A stretch of 64,000 nt of DNA. Source: Neurospora tetraspora. Lineage: Eukaryota; Ascomycota; Sordariomycetes; Sordariales; Sordariaceae. Below are positions 30,214-42,000 of the stretch, piece by piece. A program made the position numbers and the translations under genes. The notes under the pieces were generated by a model. That model was given only the letters and a program-made list of their open reading frames with translations, did not search any database and was not told the origin of the DNA. Every line of letters begins with the position of its first letter. Position 1 is the first letter of the stretch. The DNA lies in NCBI RefSeq assembly GCF_033439725.1, contig NW_026944386.1, positions 3,472,001-3,536,000 on the forward strand, written 5' to 3'.

Positions 30214-32684
30214 TCACGTATCCTCAACCATCTCATCCCCCAATTTCTCCTCCTCCGGCACCATCCTATCAACCATCCAATCCTGAACGTCCTTGAAGTG
30301 CTCGTTCATCATGCGACCCAATCCGCTCACGTTGCTGCGAATGACCGAACCGAATCGGCGCTTCATAACCTTCCGACTCAAGTCGGCATCTGCCCAGCAT
30401 GCATGGTCCGCCGACACGTAGACCCGGGAGTGATCCTTGTACCACGATGAAAGATCGGTGTCGACATCCGATTTGACGGGACGGAGGTTACCGTTGACAA
30501 AGTTGACGACTCCCGAGATTCGCGATTTCACGTCTGTAGGGTTTGAAGAACCAGATGTCAGTAATCATAGCCTCAAGGGATATGGGAGTGATGTACATAC
30601 CTCTGTTGATGAGCAGGAGCTTGACCCCGAGGTAAGCATTGCCGACACCCATGAGGAAAATGTCATCCACATTGTCGTAGAGTTGGAGGTAGTTATCCCA
30701 GATGTAGCACATGAGCTCCTGGATCTGCGCTTGTTGCGTCCGCTCGTCCACCTTGGGGGCAAATGACTCCGTATCCTACATGTTGAGGTTAGCACCATCT
30801 TTTTCTACGTCTTGTCGGGGCATCGTTTTCTCTACCTCTGGGTGTGTGATGTATTGAGGGATATTGATATCGAAAACACCAATCTTCCTGTTGATAGCCC
30901 ACTGGATGTACTGCGGGATACTATCCGTCTGTATTCTGTGTTAGCTTGTACTGGCGCAACGACCGGAAGATGCAAAGCTTACAATCCAGGAGTCGTGCGG
31001 CTGGAGACTATTGTCAAGGGGGTCTGGCTGGGCGTGCAATTCTGGTCTATGGCAACACACAATTAGCTCGGTCCAACACGGAGAACCCGGTTGTAACTTA
31101 CGGATCATGGATGACTACAAGAAGCTTGCGAGCTTCACTTGCGTTCCTCGTAACCAGCACCTGATTCTCAAAGGACTTGAAGAGCACATCGCGCTGGATA
31201 TACAGCGGGAACATGCCAAACTTCTCCGAAAGGTTGAAGCGCTGAGCTGAGCGGACAACATCATGTAACCTTTGGCCACCTTGGCTCTGCATCTCCTGAA
31301 CATCTACGATGCCTGGTCGCATGCATTCCCAGTACGGTGCTTGGTACGCCTGCACCTTAGCCAGGACCCGGGCAGCCTCCTTGTTGATCTTGGGAACATC
31401 CATCTTCGGGGGCGGTTCACCCATGAGCGTACGGGCTACGGCCAAGGCTGACTTGGAGATGGCCTCAAGGTTATAGCCGCCTTCTAGACAGACCGCCACC
31501 TTTCCGTTGGCCAAGGACATGAGCATATGTGTCATGTGAGCGTAGCAAGCTGGCGATACAAAGCAAGCACCCAGCTCATCGCCGTCCGCAGCGTCGAACC
31601 CGGCGGAGATGATGACGAGGTCGGGATCGAACTCATGGGCAATCGGCATGACAATTTTCTGGAAAGCTGCCATGTACTCGCCGTCACCCATCCCTTGGTC
31701 ATGCCAGCCAATGTTGACGTTCTTTCCCAAGCCCGCCCCTGCTCCGCAGTTCTCGATACTGCCATCTGGCGTCATCGGGTTATCGGGTTTTCCGGGGTAG
31801 AACGAGCCGTTCATGTAAACGTGTAGCGAGATGTAAAGAATATTCGGGTCGTCGTAGAACATGTTCTGGATGCCATTGCCATGGTGAACATCCCAATCCA
31901 AGATCAGTACCTTGCGGCAAATCTCGGGGAATTCGGTCTGGCAGATCTTGGCTGCTATTGGGACGTTGTTGAAGAGACAGAAGCCCATAGGAGCGTCGAA
32001 CTCTGCATGGTGGCCCGGCGGACGGATAACCGCAAAAGCATTCTTGACATTACCGACAACCACGCTCTTGCAGGTCTCAATAGCACCTCCAGCCGAGATC
32101 AAGGCTGCCTCGAACGTCATACTCCCGACGTAAAGGGAGTCTCTACCTTGATCCATGACTGTAGAGAGACGCCGGAGCTCTGATGTCGGCTTTCGTGACA
32201 GATCTTCCACCCATCGGAAATGCTCAGGGTGGTGGACGATGCAGATCTCCTCCTTGGTCGCGTGTCGGGCCGGGATGCGCCACATGTACCTCCTCGGGTC
32301 GGTGCGGATGACCTTCTTGAGGTCCTCATCATTGCCAGTAAACACGAGACCTTCCCTCTTGAAGATCCTCATGATATGCTCGATACGAGACGGGTCTTCA
32401 GGGTGGTGGGGGTTCGGGCCAAAGTCGGCGTTGGCGTGAAGCTTCATACGATCGTCGTAACAGCATCCTGTCGGAAGGAGACCTCGTCGCTTTAGGCGAG
32501 CCGGATAGACAAACGGGTCTTTCTCGTCGGATAGCTTTTCGTCCTCCTCTTCTTTGACTGTGCCGGTCTGGTCATGACCATTCGGTTCTGTTTTGGTGAA
32601 GCCATTACTTGTTGGCGGAACGCCAGTTGTGGCAGGATAGTCATCTTGGCCGTCCATCACGACATCATTGTCGCTGTCGACCAT
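30214..32684 (-). CDS. hda-1: Class II histone deacetylase HDA1 (HDAC domain + Arb2 domain), 5 exons
   Basis: Exons 32684-31102, 31046-30983, 30928-30836, 30775-30601 and 30533-30214, all with GT/AG ends, encode 744 residues. It removes acetyl groups from histone lysines in the nucleus. The deacetylase domain spans about residues 60-440: the charge-relay HH in RPPGHHAEFD (His225-226), the zinc region LDWDVHHGNG (Asp265, His267-268), and AGFDAADGD (zinc-binding Asp364). All active-site residues I can place are present, so it should be catalytically active. The C-terminal part (about 480-740) matches the Arb2 domain found after the catalytic domain in Hda1/Clr3 proteins. Known: in Neurospora HDA-1 works with HP1, CDP-2 and CHAP in the HCHC complex at RIP-mutated heterochromatin. 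The first 50 residues are acidic and disordered. Four introns crowd the 3' end. Confidence 0.93.
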
Positions 32685-34885
32685 CTTGAAATGGCCCGTC
32701 CAGACGGACGATTATGTGAAGGGTTAAAGTAATAATGCCGGTGTCAACTCTTGAAACCTGCGTGACCGTATTAGTAAAGTGCAAGGTGAATGACCGAACA
32801 AGCAAATGAAAGGCGTGCCAAGTTGTCCACTGGGACCTGGCAGCAAGGCAAAGGGTGGCGTGCTGCTTGAGAGGTAGAGGCATAGGTTGCTGCGGTAGAA
32901 ACAACAAGCAACGAGCAGGGCGAGGGGAAGCGTGGCCGTCTTGGGCAGTAAACTCCTTGGACCGCTGAATGATAGACATTGAAAGACGCTATCGTCAACG
33001 GGGGTGAGGATGAGAGAAACAGCAGTCCCCCAACACAGTGATCGCTCACAATATCTGCCACCTGAAGCATATCATCCTGTACCTTCATGATGGGAGAAAG
33101 TATCAAGAATGAAAAGCAATGTGTGATGTGGGCTCCGAGTGTGTATAGGGATGAATCGTGCCGACTACCGGGAGTCTCAGGAGTGAAGCGGGCAGGCCAG
33201 ACCCGGGCCGGACACTTGCGCCGCGAACCCTTCGGCGCCCCTCAACCACAACCCAAAAGAGCAAGAATGATATGAGACCATCTTGGCTCAAAGGTGAAGC
33301 TTTCCAATGGCTCCTTCTCTCAAGCGGCTTCCGCGCGGCCTGAGGACGCGCCGCCGTGACCAAGGCGGAAAGGAAGGAAGGGAAGGGGCAGCACCAAATC
33401 GGCGGCTAAGATGGGGATGGAACGATGGTGAGTATGTATGGCTTACCTAGCTTATGGAAGAATTGCCGGTGCATGCCTTTTTGAAAAGGAAGGAAGACAA
33501 GAAACAATAAGAAAGACGGAGTATGTGATCAAATCCAAGTTCGTGTGCGCAAAAGTTGCTGAAAAGAGAGGGCGGAATAATGCTGAAGGAGGGGATGCAG
33601 AGAGTAGGTATTCAAGTGCTGCTGCTGAGGCGTTTGGTTTGGGGGACGGATCGGGATGTGTTTGGTGTTTGGTTGTGATTGTGGTGTTGAGTCTAGATGA
33701 GAACGAGCGCTGAAATGGGCAATTGGCGGGCGGCCAGGCACTGCATGCCAGCTAGGCAGGCACGCAAGGACGCCCAACTGGTCGGAGCCTCCCGCTCTTT
33801 GCGCCACTGTTTTGGAGGGAACAGGTCCCCTGTAGCGAACTTCACCAAAACAAACCTGCAAGTGAAAGGAGCCTCATCAACGCTCTCATCCGATATCGAT
33901 GAACCTGAGTCATGAAAATTATGGTCATTTGCCTTTGATGTGGACGAATCTGTGAACGATAGTTGTTCATTAACTCATTGACAGCGTTTGCCTTTCGCTT
34001 TGAGAACAACTTTCCTAGGCATCGGCCTTCAATCTTCATCCCTTGTCTTCAACAGCAACAAGAGTCTCGACTCTCGCCAACTCTCACGCATACACGACCC
34101 AAAGCCCCTTTGCCTCGCCTTTACTATACCACAGACACGACTAATCCGTTAGGAAATCTAGCACTTCTTATCATTTTGTAGAAGGCGGCCTTGGACTAAC
34201 ATGAAACATACACAATACTTTCTCTGCATGTCTACAATATGTGACAGTTTTTCACGATGTGACTGTATTCAAGGTAGAGTCCAATGTGGTAACCTCTCTG
34301 TCATCATCAGTCTTCCCCTATGATGTTCTGCTGTCTCTTCTACACATGCCCTCTCCTGACGCGAGGAGATGTCGATGCCACTGAGGAGAACCGGTGTAGA
34401 TACCCCCGAGGTCTACAAGTGACGCATACCCAGCTCGAACCTTCGGACTCCGGTTGTGAACACTCAACTGCTGGAGGTGTCGAGAAAGTGCTTGTTCTTT
34501 TCCCGTTCCCTGATCATCTCGTTCAACAAGATCGATATCGGAACCAGAACGGGGCCCACCAGTCTTTGGCTTCATGTGATCGCTCTGAAGCCAGTTCTCT
34601 ATAACCCGAATTCTCATCCACCAACCGATCACGCTCTTCTCTCTCTTCCCCGCCAAAAGGGGACAGCTCCTCCATCTCTCACATCCCCACGAACAATGTT
34701 GTACAATGCAAATCGATTTCCTTTCTTTTTCCCGAACCAGACCAAACCAGCCAGCCAGTAAAAGTACAAAAAACTCCTTCATTACCCCTAAACCTAAGGC
34801 GTGTGTTGATTTGATGTGTCGCAAGCAAACATGATGAAATAGTGTTGTCAAAAGCTCTCGCTCTCTCGCTCTGCCTCTCCTTCCT
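32685..34885. other. Region upstream of hda-1 and downstream of brx1
   Basis: No coding gene is recognised in 2.2 kb. Most of it is probably the promoter and leader of hda-1 (transcribed leftward from about 33.1-33.9 kb) and the 3' end of brx1, whose stop is at 34886. The overlapping open frames at 33438-33861 and 34318-34917 are low in any motif. Confidence 0.45.
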
Positions 34886-36012
34886 CTAAGCAAAGAGCTC
34901 CCGGGTATCCAAGACATCCTTCTCCTTCTTCGCCTGCGCCGTGAGGGTCTCGAGCTTGCCGAGCCTCTCCTTGACCTGCTCCGTCCTGGCGTTGTGCCTG
35001 CCGGCCTTGGCCTTGCGCAGCTCCGAGCGCACCTGGTTGGGCGAGATGAAGCGCTTGTTCTCGTAGATGATGGGGCCGCCGAACGCGCCCTCCTGTATGA
35101 TGATGGGCGTTAGGACGAACCGGGGGCCGATCTCGACCAGGCTGACGTCTGTGTCCTTGAACAGCTCCGCGTTGGGCGCGCTCTTTCTCTTTTTCGATGA
35201 TGACTTTTCCTCAGGAATGTCGTTTCCTTCGCTGTCCTTCTCGCCCTTGGCCTTCTCCACCTCCCGGACCTCGTAGTTGCGCACCCAGATCTTGCCGTCG
35301 GCGATGCTGAAGCTCATGACGTGGTCGACAAACGGTTTTGACTTGCGCGCGCCCTGGGGAATGCCAAACATTTGCAGGAACACCTCCTTGATGACGCGGT
35401 AGTGCGGCTCTTGCTCGAAGGCGAGGTCGAAGGAGAGGAGTGGCCTGGAGCCCTTGAGGCAGTTACCTGTGAAGTGAAGCTCTTCCATGGTGTGCACTGT
35501 GCTTTTGTTAGGACCAAATGATTCTTCTCTCAGAATGGATATCTCTCGGATATGGGCTGTGCTCACAGTTTTGGGCATGGAACTTGACTGTAGGGCCGTT
35601 GGGGACCTTGCTGAACCACATGTACAAATCCTTGCCCTTGCGCGCCTCGAAGAACATGACGTTGTTGCAGTTGTAAAGCTCGGCGAGCTCGTTCAGTTGG
35701 TAAAGCTTGGACTTGGAATCGAACTTGACGTCTTTGCGGCCGTGGGGGAGCATCGCTGCGAGATCGTTGAGGAGATGTCTGTGTCTGTAATCGGGGCGCA
35801 AAAGCAATTAGCATCTTGCAATTGACCCTTCCTTCTTCCATCTTGCAGGTATGTAGGGTCCATATGTACCTGTAGGTAACGCCTCTGGACGAGAGAATCA
35901 GAACTCTCTGCTTGTTCTTGCGGAAGCCGCCATTGGTGGTGTTGTTGTCGTTCTCCTCTGTGTCCTCGACCTTCTTGGCGCTCTTCGAGAGCGACTTGTA
36001 AACGGCGGCCAT
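34886..36012 (-). CDS. brx1: Ribosome biogenesis protein Brx1 (Brix domain), 3 exons
   Basis: Exons 36012-35870, 35784-35567 and 35496-34886 encode 323 residues; introns are 85 and 70 bp. The splice sites rebuild family signatures exactly: SSRGVTYRHRHLLNDL across intron 1 and KFHAQNLHTMEELHFTGNCLKGSRP across intron 2. The Brix domain covers about residues 33-260 and includes LYNCNNVMFFEARK, ARKSKPFVDHVMSFS and EIGPRFVLTPI. Known role: a nucleolar assembly factor of the 60S pre-ribosome, needed for early 27S pre-rRNA processing, binding RNA through the Brix fold. The C-terminal 60 residues form a basic helix. Near the end of the Brix domain a lysine-rich insert (SSSKKRKS) adds a nuclear signal. 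Length fits the fungal family. Confidence 0.95.
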
Positions 36013-36603
36013 CTTTTTCTTTTTTTCTTGTCGTTCTTTGGGTATCAAAATCGGGCGAAGGACAAGGGTGACTGAAGTTGGTGGTTGTGGTGTTGAAGTG
36101 ATGACAGAAAAGCAGAATGCGGATCGCAAAGGTGAATTCAATGCCCTATCCACGAACCGTCGCGGGCGAAGCGCAGCCAGGGCCGTTCTCAAAAAAAGTT
36201 CGCTGGCCAATCGCAGCCCCATTCTGATAAGCTTTCTTATCTTAGCGCCCCTGTCCTCCTGCGTGGAACAGATGAAAGGCTGAAGGCGGTCGGCGGTCTG
36301 GGTACCCGCATTTGTCTCACTGATGGACCTGGGGCTGGAATCCGGACCCCCAGATTCTGGGGATTCCATTGCCTGCACAGTCAAAGTTCCACGCGTTCTT
36401 CTTGTCCGCCCTGGGGGATGGGACTGGCCTGTTGTCCGCACTCAAACCCACCCGACCCCAACCGTCTCCGGTGACGTGAATGATGACGGTCATCATAAGA
36501 TGTCTTGGATGTTGACTTTTTCCGCTGTTGCACCAAATGTCATAGCTGGACCCTACACGATTCCCGTTACGTACTCTCGAGGCGTGGGGATGTGGATGCA
36601 ATA
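36013..36603. promoter_or_regulatory. Upstream region of brx1
   Basis: This lies between the brx1 start codon and the MITE. The first 40 bases, read on the minus strand, are a pyrimidine-poor to A/G-rich leader just before the ATG. No TATA box is obvious, as usual for ribosome-biogenesis genes. No coding gene is recognised. Confidence 0.4.
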
Positions 36604-36933
36604 CAGTAATTACCCCTGTTCGTGCAACTAATCCGGGCCAGCACTCGACTTGCACTTAGAGGGCACTTGCACTTAGAAGGCCACGCCAAGACCGCCTGGA
36701 TGCCCTGGCATAGAAATTCTGGGGGCTTTTTAGGGCGCTAGCCTACCTGTGGGGCCCTGAAAGCCCCTACAAAAGGGTTCCAATAAGTGCAACTTCACCA
36801 ATTTTGGCGGCCGTTCGACTTGTATTTAGCAGTTTAGCAGTTAGCCATACTAAATAATTGCGGACCGCCAGCTGGTTGCAGTTAGAGGGCAAGTTGCACG
36901 AAAGGGTGCTTGCACGAACAGGGGTAATTACTG
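36604..36933. mobile_element. 330-bp MITE with 24-bp perfect inverted ends and TA duplication
   Basis: The first 24 bases (36604-36627, beginning CAGTAATTACCCCTGTTCG) are the exact reverse complement of the last 24 (36910-36933). Both ends are flanked directly by TA (36602-36603 and 36934-36935). There is no open frame for a transposase. Next to the ends are related subterminal motifs (CTTGCACTTAGAGGGCA on one side, GTTGCAGTTAGAGGGCAAG on the other). A TA target and CAGT ends are typical of Tc1/mariner superfamily (pogo/Fot-type) DNA transposons, so this is most likely a non-autonomous member. Perfect ends suggest fairly recent movement, and it shows no RIP-like AT bias. Confidence 0.85.
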
Positions 36934-37411
36934 TAGATGGACAAGTTGACAGCATGGAGCAATGCAAGGTTGAGTCAAGGGCTGTTTATCCCCCATAGTT
37001 CATTTCAACTAAATAATACCTTTCGTAACCCATGCGCAAGTGATGGCTTTGTTAACCACATTGAGGAAAATTCCAACGACCAGCACGGGGGGAAAAGGGA
37101 AGAAAGGGGTAGTAGTAGTAATAACAACAAAAAGGAAAGGCTGGAAGACGAGCATCCCTTCCCCCCTCCCCGAAAGCCCAAAAAATAGAGAGAAAAAGAA
37201 AAACAGACCATCCCATCGGCGACCGTGATGTAATAAGACTGGGCAAGGTCCGTCCGTACTTTTCCCCCGATGCTGCTCTTCATCCCTCATGAGCTTCATG
37301 TCAGACATATGTGACGCCGTTGTTGATTCGGCACCCTGTTGTACCCTGCTGCACCCTGCACCTCAACCCTTCATGGCCACTCGGTTCCCGGCCCGGAGAA
37401 TCAAGCACCTC

Positions 37412-38428
37412 CTAACAGCAGCCAGACTTCGCCTGAGGGTCGTTCGCGGTCTGGCTGAGCGAGATGCTCTGGCCAGACAGGTTTTGGTGGCCCTCGGTGG
37501 ACCCGCTGGGGCCGTTGTCGAAGTTCTTGGTCGACACGATCTTGTAGATTTCTGAACAAAGGATCGCATGTTAGCGGTAAGCTCGCGTCAAAGCAGCTGT
37601 GGGCTTGGAAAGACATTACCAGTCAAAATGTTTTGGAACGCAAGCTCGACGTTTGTGGCGTCGAGAGCCGAAGTCTCGATAAAGGATAGATGGTTTTCCT
37701 CTGCGGCTTTCTGTCAGTCATCCTGGCGATACGGCTTTCCCGAGCGACAATGTCGTCATTGCTGTGATGCGCAACGTACCGGCAAACTTCTTGGCGTCCT
37801 CTGTGGGCACGGCTCTCAGATGCCGCAAATCGCTCTTGTTACCCACGAGCATGATAACGATGTTCTGGTCGGCATGGTCGCGCAGTTCCTTCAGCCATCG
37901 GTTCACGTTCTCGAACGTCACGCCCTTGCTGATATCGTAGACGAGGAGGGCGCCGACAGCACCGCGGTAGTAGGCAGAGGTGATGGCGCGATAACGTTCC
38001 TGGCCAGCAGTATCCCAAATCTGTGCCTTGATTGTCTTGGAGTCGACCTGGATGGATCTGGTGGCAAACTCTACGCCGATGGTGGACTTGGAGTCGAGGT
38101 TGAACTCGTTACGGGTGAATCGACTGAGAAGGTTGGACTTTCCGACGCCCGAGTCTCCGATGAGGACCACTGGTAGCGGCATCTGCAGTCAGTAACTGTC
38201 TGCCGTCGCCGTCGCCGTCGCCGTCATGGCATCGTCGCGATTGCTTCAGAGCTTCTGGGGAGGGGTATGTTTGCGGTACCTTTGAAAAGAAACTGTGACA
38301 GTCAGCGGCTGGTTAGCGCAAGCTGGCGGAATAAAGGGGGCACAAGGAAGTTGAATCGAGGGATGATGCTAAGGCAGGCGAGGGCAAGAAAGAGGAGGCG
38401 GGCTTACATCGTACTCGTCGTTGGCCAT
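37412..38428 (-). CDS. rab11: Rab11/Ypt31-type small GTPase, 5 exons including a 13-nt exon
   Basis: Exons 38428-38408 (21 nt), 38292-38280 (13 nt), 38169-37780, 37706-37620 and 37551-37412 encode 216 residues. The two tiny first exons supply MANDEYDFLFK, the normal Rab11 N terminus. G-motifs: GDSGVGKS (residues 16-23), STIGVEF switch [11 protein letters not shown] switch II, GNKSDL and [14 protein letters not shown]. The protein ends SGCC, the double-cysteine geranylgeranylation signal that anchors it to membranes. Known role: transport from late Golgi and recycling endosomes to the plasma membrane and hyphal tip. Without exons 1-2 the frame opens at a false MPLPVV start, so the small exons are needed. 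Intron 2 holds a (GCCGTC)4 repeat (38202-38225). A copia fossil begins 446 bp upstream of the start. Confidence 0.94.
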
Positions 38429-38873
38429 GGTTGCGGTGTGTGATTACAGAGGTGCTGGAGGCAGAGGGTATGCTGGAAATCGGAGAGCTGGTGATGGGCT
38501 GAGGCAAGGTCTGGAAAGTGGTTGTCGCGTTGATAGTTGTACTGTAATGCACACAAAGTGTCAAAGGCAATGCGATGTAGTGTAGGTTCCGGTTTCGATG
38601 GTGTCCAGGAGAGACAGGGCAAGGAGGGCGGTGCGGCTCCCCTCGAGTGGGTCCGAGTTTTTAGTGTAGTAGCTAACAGAGTGCAGCCAGCAGCAGCCAG
38701 TGCTGCAGCGGAGGGAACGAATGAATGGAATGCGCCTGAACCACGGGCAGGGCGAGTAATATTGGAGGGTCAAAGAACTGCGACAGTAGCGTTAATGGTG
38801 CGGACAATGTGGGCCAACAACCAGGGGATTGCGGACAGCTTTGTCTATCCCAGGACAAATGACCGTCCGTATC

Positions 38874-39047
38874 TGTCAGATTCTAAGGTGGTATTCTGGC
38901 CAGATGTAGGCTAGATGCCAGAGTCCCAGCCACCTAATTTAACAGGTCTTGGCAAATATGGGATACCTCCAGACCCCCAGACCTTTTATAGAGAGAGCGC
39001 TCGAGTTAATTATATAGATTCAATTAATTATACTAGTAAATTTAATA
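38874..39047 (+). repeat. Left LTR of the copia fossil
   Basis: 174 bp, co-linear with the right LTR without insertions or deletions. Its outer half is GC-normal and its inner half is AT-shifted. Confidence 0.92.
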
Positions 39048-42000
39048 ATTAACAGTCTAATACGCGCCCTATTAATATAACGATTAGTATTACGAATTAG
39101 TAATAAATAATATGATAACAATATTCTTACGATATCCTTCTCAAAGCCTACCAAAACGAAAGAAAACGTCATTTACTTCAAAGACGGCGATAATTGGTCG
39201 CGATAGGAACATATACTTTAGTTGAAGTGTATCCTTAATATATTTAAAGATTAGCTTTAAGGAAAGACTAAGAAACTATCCGCCCCGAAATAGCTTTATC
39301 CTAATTATTACCTTATAACGAAGGAGGTTAGAACCTGTATTAATAATACTAAGGCGGAATTCGTACGTTTTGATAGCGGTATTAATTCTTAAATTATTAT
39401 TTATTAAGATGGGATTAATTATAAAGAACTTATTAAATATTACGACCGAAACGAAATTATAATTAATACTTTTATTACCGAGGACGGCCTTATTAATAAA
39501 TAATTCTATAAATTAGAAGTTAGCTTTTATCTTAATAATAAAAAGGTTTGGAAGGAATTCGTAGTTAATAATAAGGCCTTACGTACCTAAATAAAATTGT
39601 TAATTAATTACGGACTATGGGATGGAATTGTAAGGGAGGAACATAATATTAACGAATAGTATTGAAACTTTAAATAAATAACAAATTATAAAGCGGTCGA
39701 CGATTAAATCAAAATAAGAAAAATATATTATAAGGCCGTCGCTATTTTTACGAAAGAATTTAAAAATTAGATTAATTAATTACAAACTTAATTTACCGCT
39801 ATAAATAACGGTTAGAATAAAGGAATCAGGGAAATTCTCGTTGCTAATTTATAATATTTCAATTTTATTAATGCGGTTATAATCATTCGCCTAGGGTAAT
39901 ATAATAGCACTTAGAAATTCAATCAGGAAATAGCCGTTAATACCCTTAAGTATATAGAGGTCTATAAGGATTTTAAATAGTATAGTATCAATAGCGCTCG
40001 TTATGGGGTTACCGCTGGAAGAAGAAGAATTTATTATAATACTTTTAATACTAGCGAAATTAGTATTGAATATGATAGCTAGAAATATAATAACGAAAAT
40101 TATAATATTAGAAATAAGAATATTCGTTATAATAGTAAAAATAAGAAATTAAAGGACTTTGGTATTAAAAAGAAAAAACTCCCATCGAATAAATTTAAAA
40201 TTTAATTATATAAGAAGGGTAACGGTATAGTATATAAAATATATAAAAGAAATTATTATTCTTTTAAAGATTATTAATACGTTAATCCAAACGCGAGGCC
40301 TTAATACTTTAGGTTATACCCCTCTATTAAATGTATTATTAAAACCAACCTCGCGAGAGATTTAAAGCTCGTTAAAGAAATAGTTAAATTTTCTAAGAAG
40401 GAAGAGAAAATCGAAAAGGAAGAATTAGTGTAGTTATTAAATCGGGCTTATAAAGTAACTTTTTAAATAGCGGAGTATTTAAAATTAGAAATAAAATTTA
40501 CCCTCTTAAGAGTTTAGTAATATTCAATTCAAATAGTTCGCTTTACGTATTTAATAAAATTATTCGTTTCTTTTACTTTCGTTATATTAATCCGGATAAT
40601 TCTTTATAAGCTAATAATGTTTAAATAGAAATTAAAGAGTTTAGAGAGGTTAATACTGTTATTAAGAGTAAGAATAGTCCTTTAAAACTACGGTTAAAGG
40701 AAGTCACCTTCTACTTTAATTTTATTATTAATTTTATTTGTTATTTTTAATTGCGAAGGTAAGGTTTTTATTAGGATTATCGACTATTAAATAATTATCT
40801 AAGGAAGGCTAACGGCTTATTCTTTTATTATTTAAATATTATTTATAATTAAATAATTATTGAAACTATCCCCTTTTCATTTATTAGAGCCTCGTTCGTA
40901 GCGCGCTATTATTAAATTAATTTATATATATAACGACTTTCGAAATAACTAGCGGAAACATAGTATTAATAGTTTAGCTATTTAGGTCCTTAAATATTCG
41001 ACTATTTATAAAACGTTAATGGAGTACGGTTATATAGTATACCTTTAATTAAATACGATACGTATAATATAGTAAAAATAAAATAATAAGTTAGCTGCGT
41101 TTCGAGAAACCGAAGCTACGGCCTAAGGGAAAGATTCGCCGTCGATTTCTTCGATTTTAAATTAAAATTTAAAGGATTATACTACCTCCTTCTAATTATT
41201 TATCGATAGTAAAGAATAATTTAGCACTACTATTTATCGAATTGAGAAATTATTATAATAATTAATACTATAATTAGCTATATTTAAATATTTAAATACT
41301 AATATAATATTAATATTGAAACTATCGAATATAATAATAAATTTATAAGCAATAAGATTAAGGATAGATTCGTCCAGTATAATACAATTCTTAAATTTTT
41401 TATTCCTAATATTTAAATATAAAATAGAAGGGCAGAATATTTAAAGGGTATAATTAAAGAGAAATACTGTATGATATTATTAAATTCGAAAATATTAGAA
41501 AATTTATAATTAAAAATTATTTATACGGCTATTTATTTTATTAATCGTTCCCCTCGTTATTAATATAATTAGAAATCCCCCTTCGAACGATTCTATACCT
41601 ATATTACGAACTAATATAGTTAATAAAAATTACGTAAACTAGATTTAAATTACTTTCGAATTTATAGGTATAAAGTATTGATTATAATAAACGCCGTTTA
41701 GAAGAAGGAGTAAAGATTTTAAAAATATGATTTAAAGGCCTAGATTAGGTATTTTATTGGCTATTTAACAACTGTTATTTATTATATATAGAATCTCTAT
41801 ATAAATTGGATCGTTTAGATTAGGGAGATAATATTTAATAAAAATATTATTTATTATTTAAATATTAAAAAGTTTAAAAACGACTTTAAAATTACTAGTG
41901 AAGAGCTTACCGATTTACTTAATAGGATACACGAGCCCACTAACCAACCTTTAGGGGTATCTGAACTATCTTATATCGAAGGCTATACGCTACTAAATAA

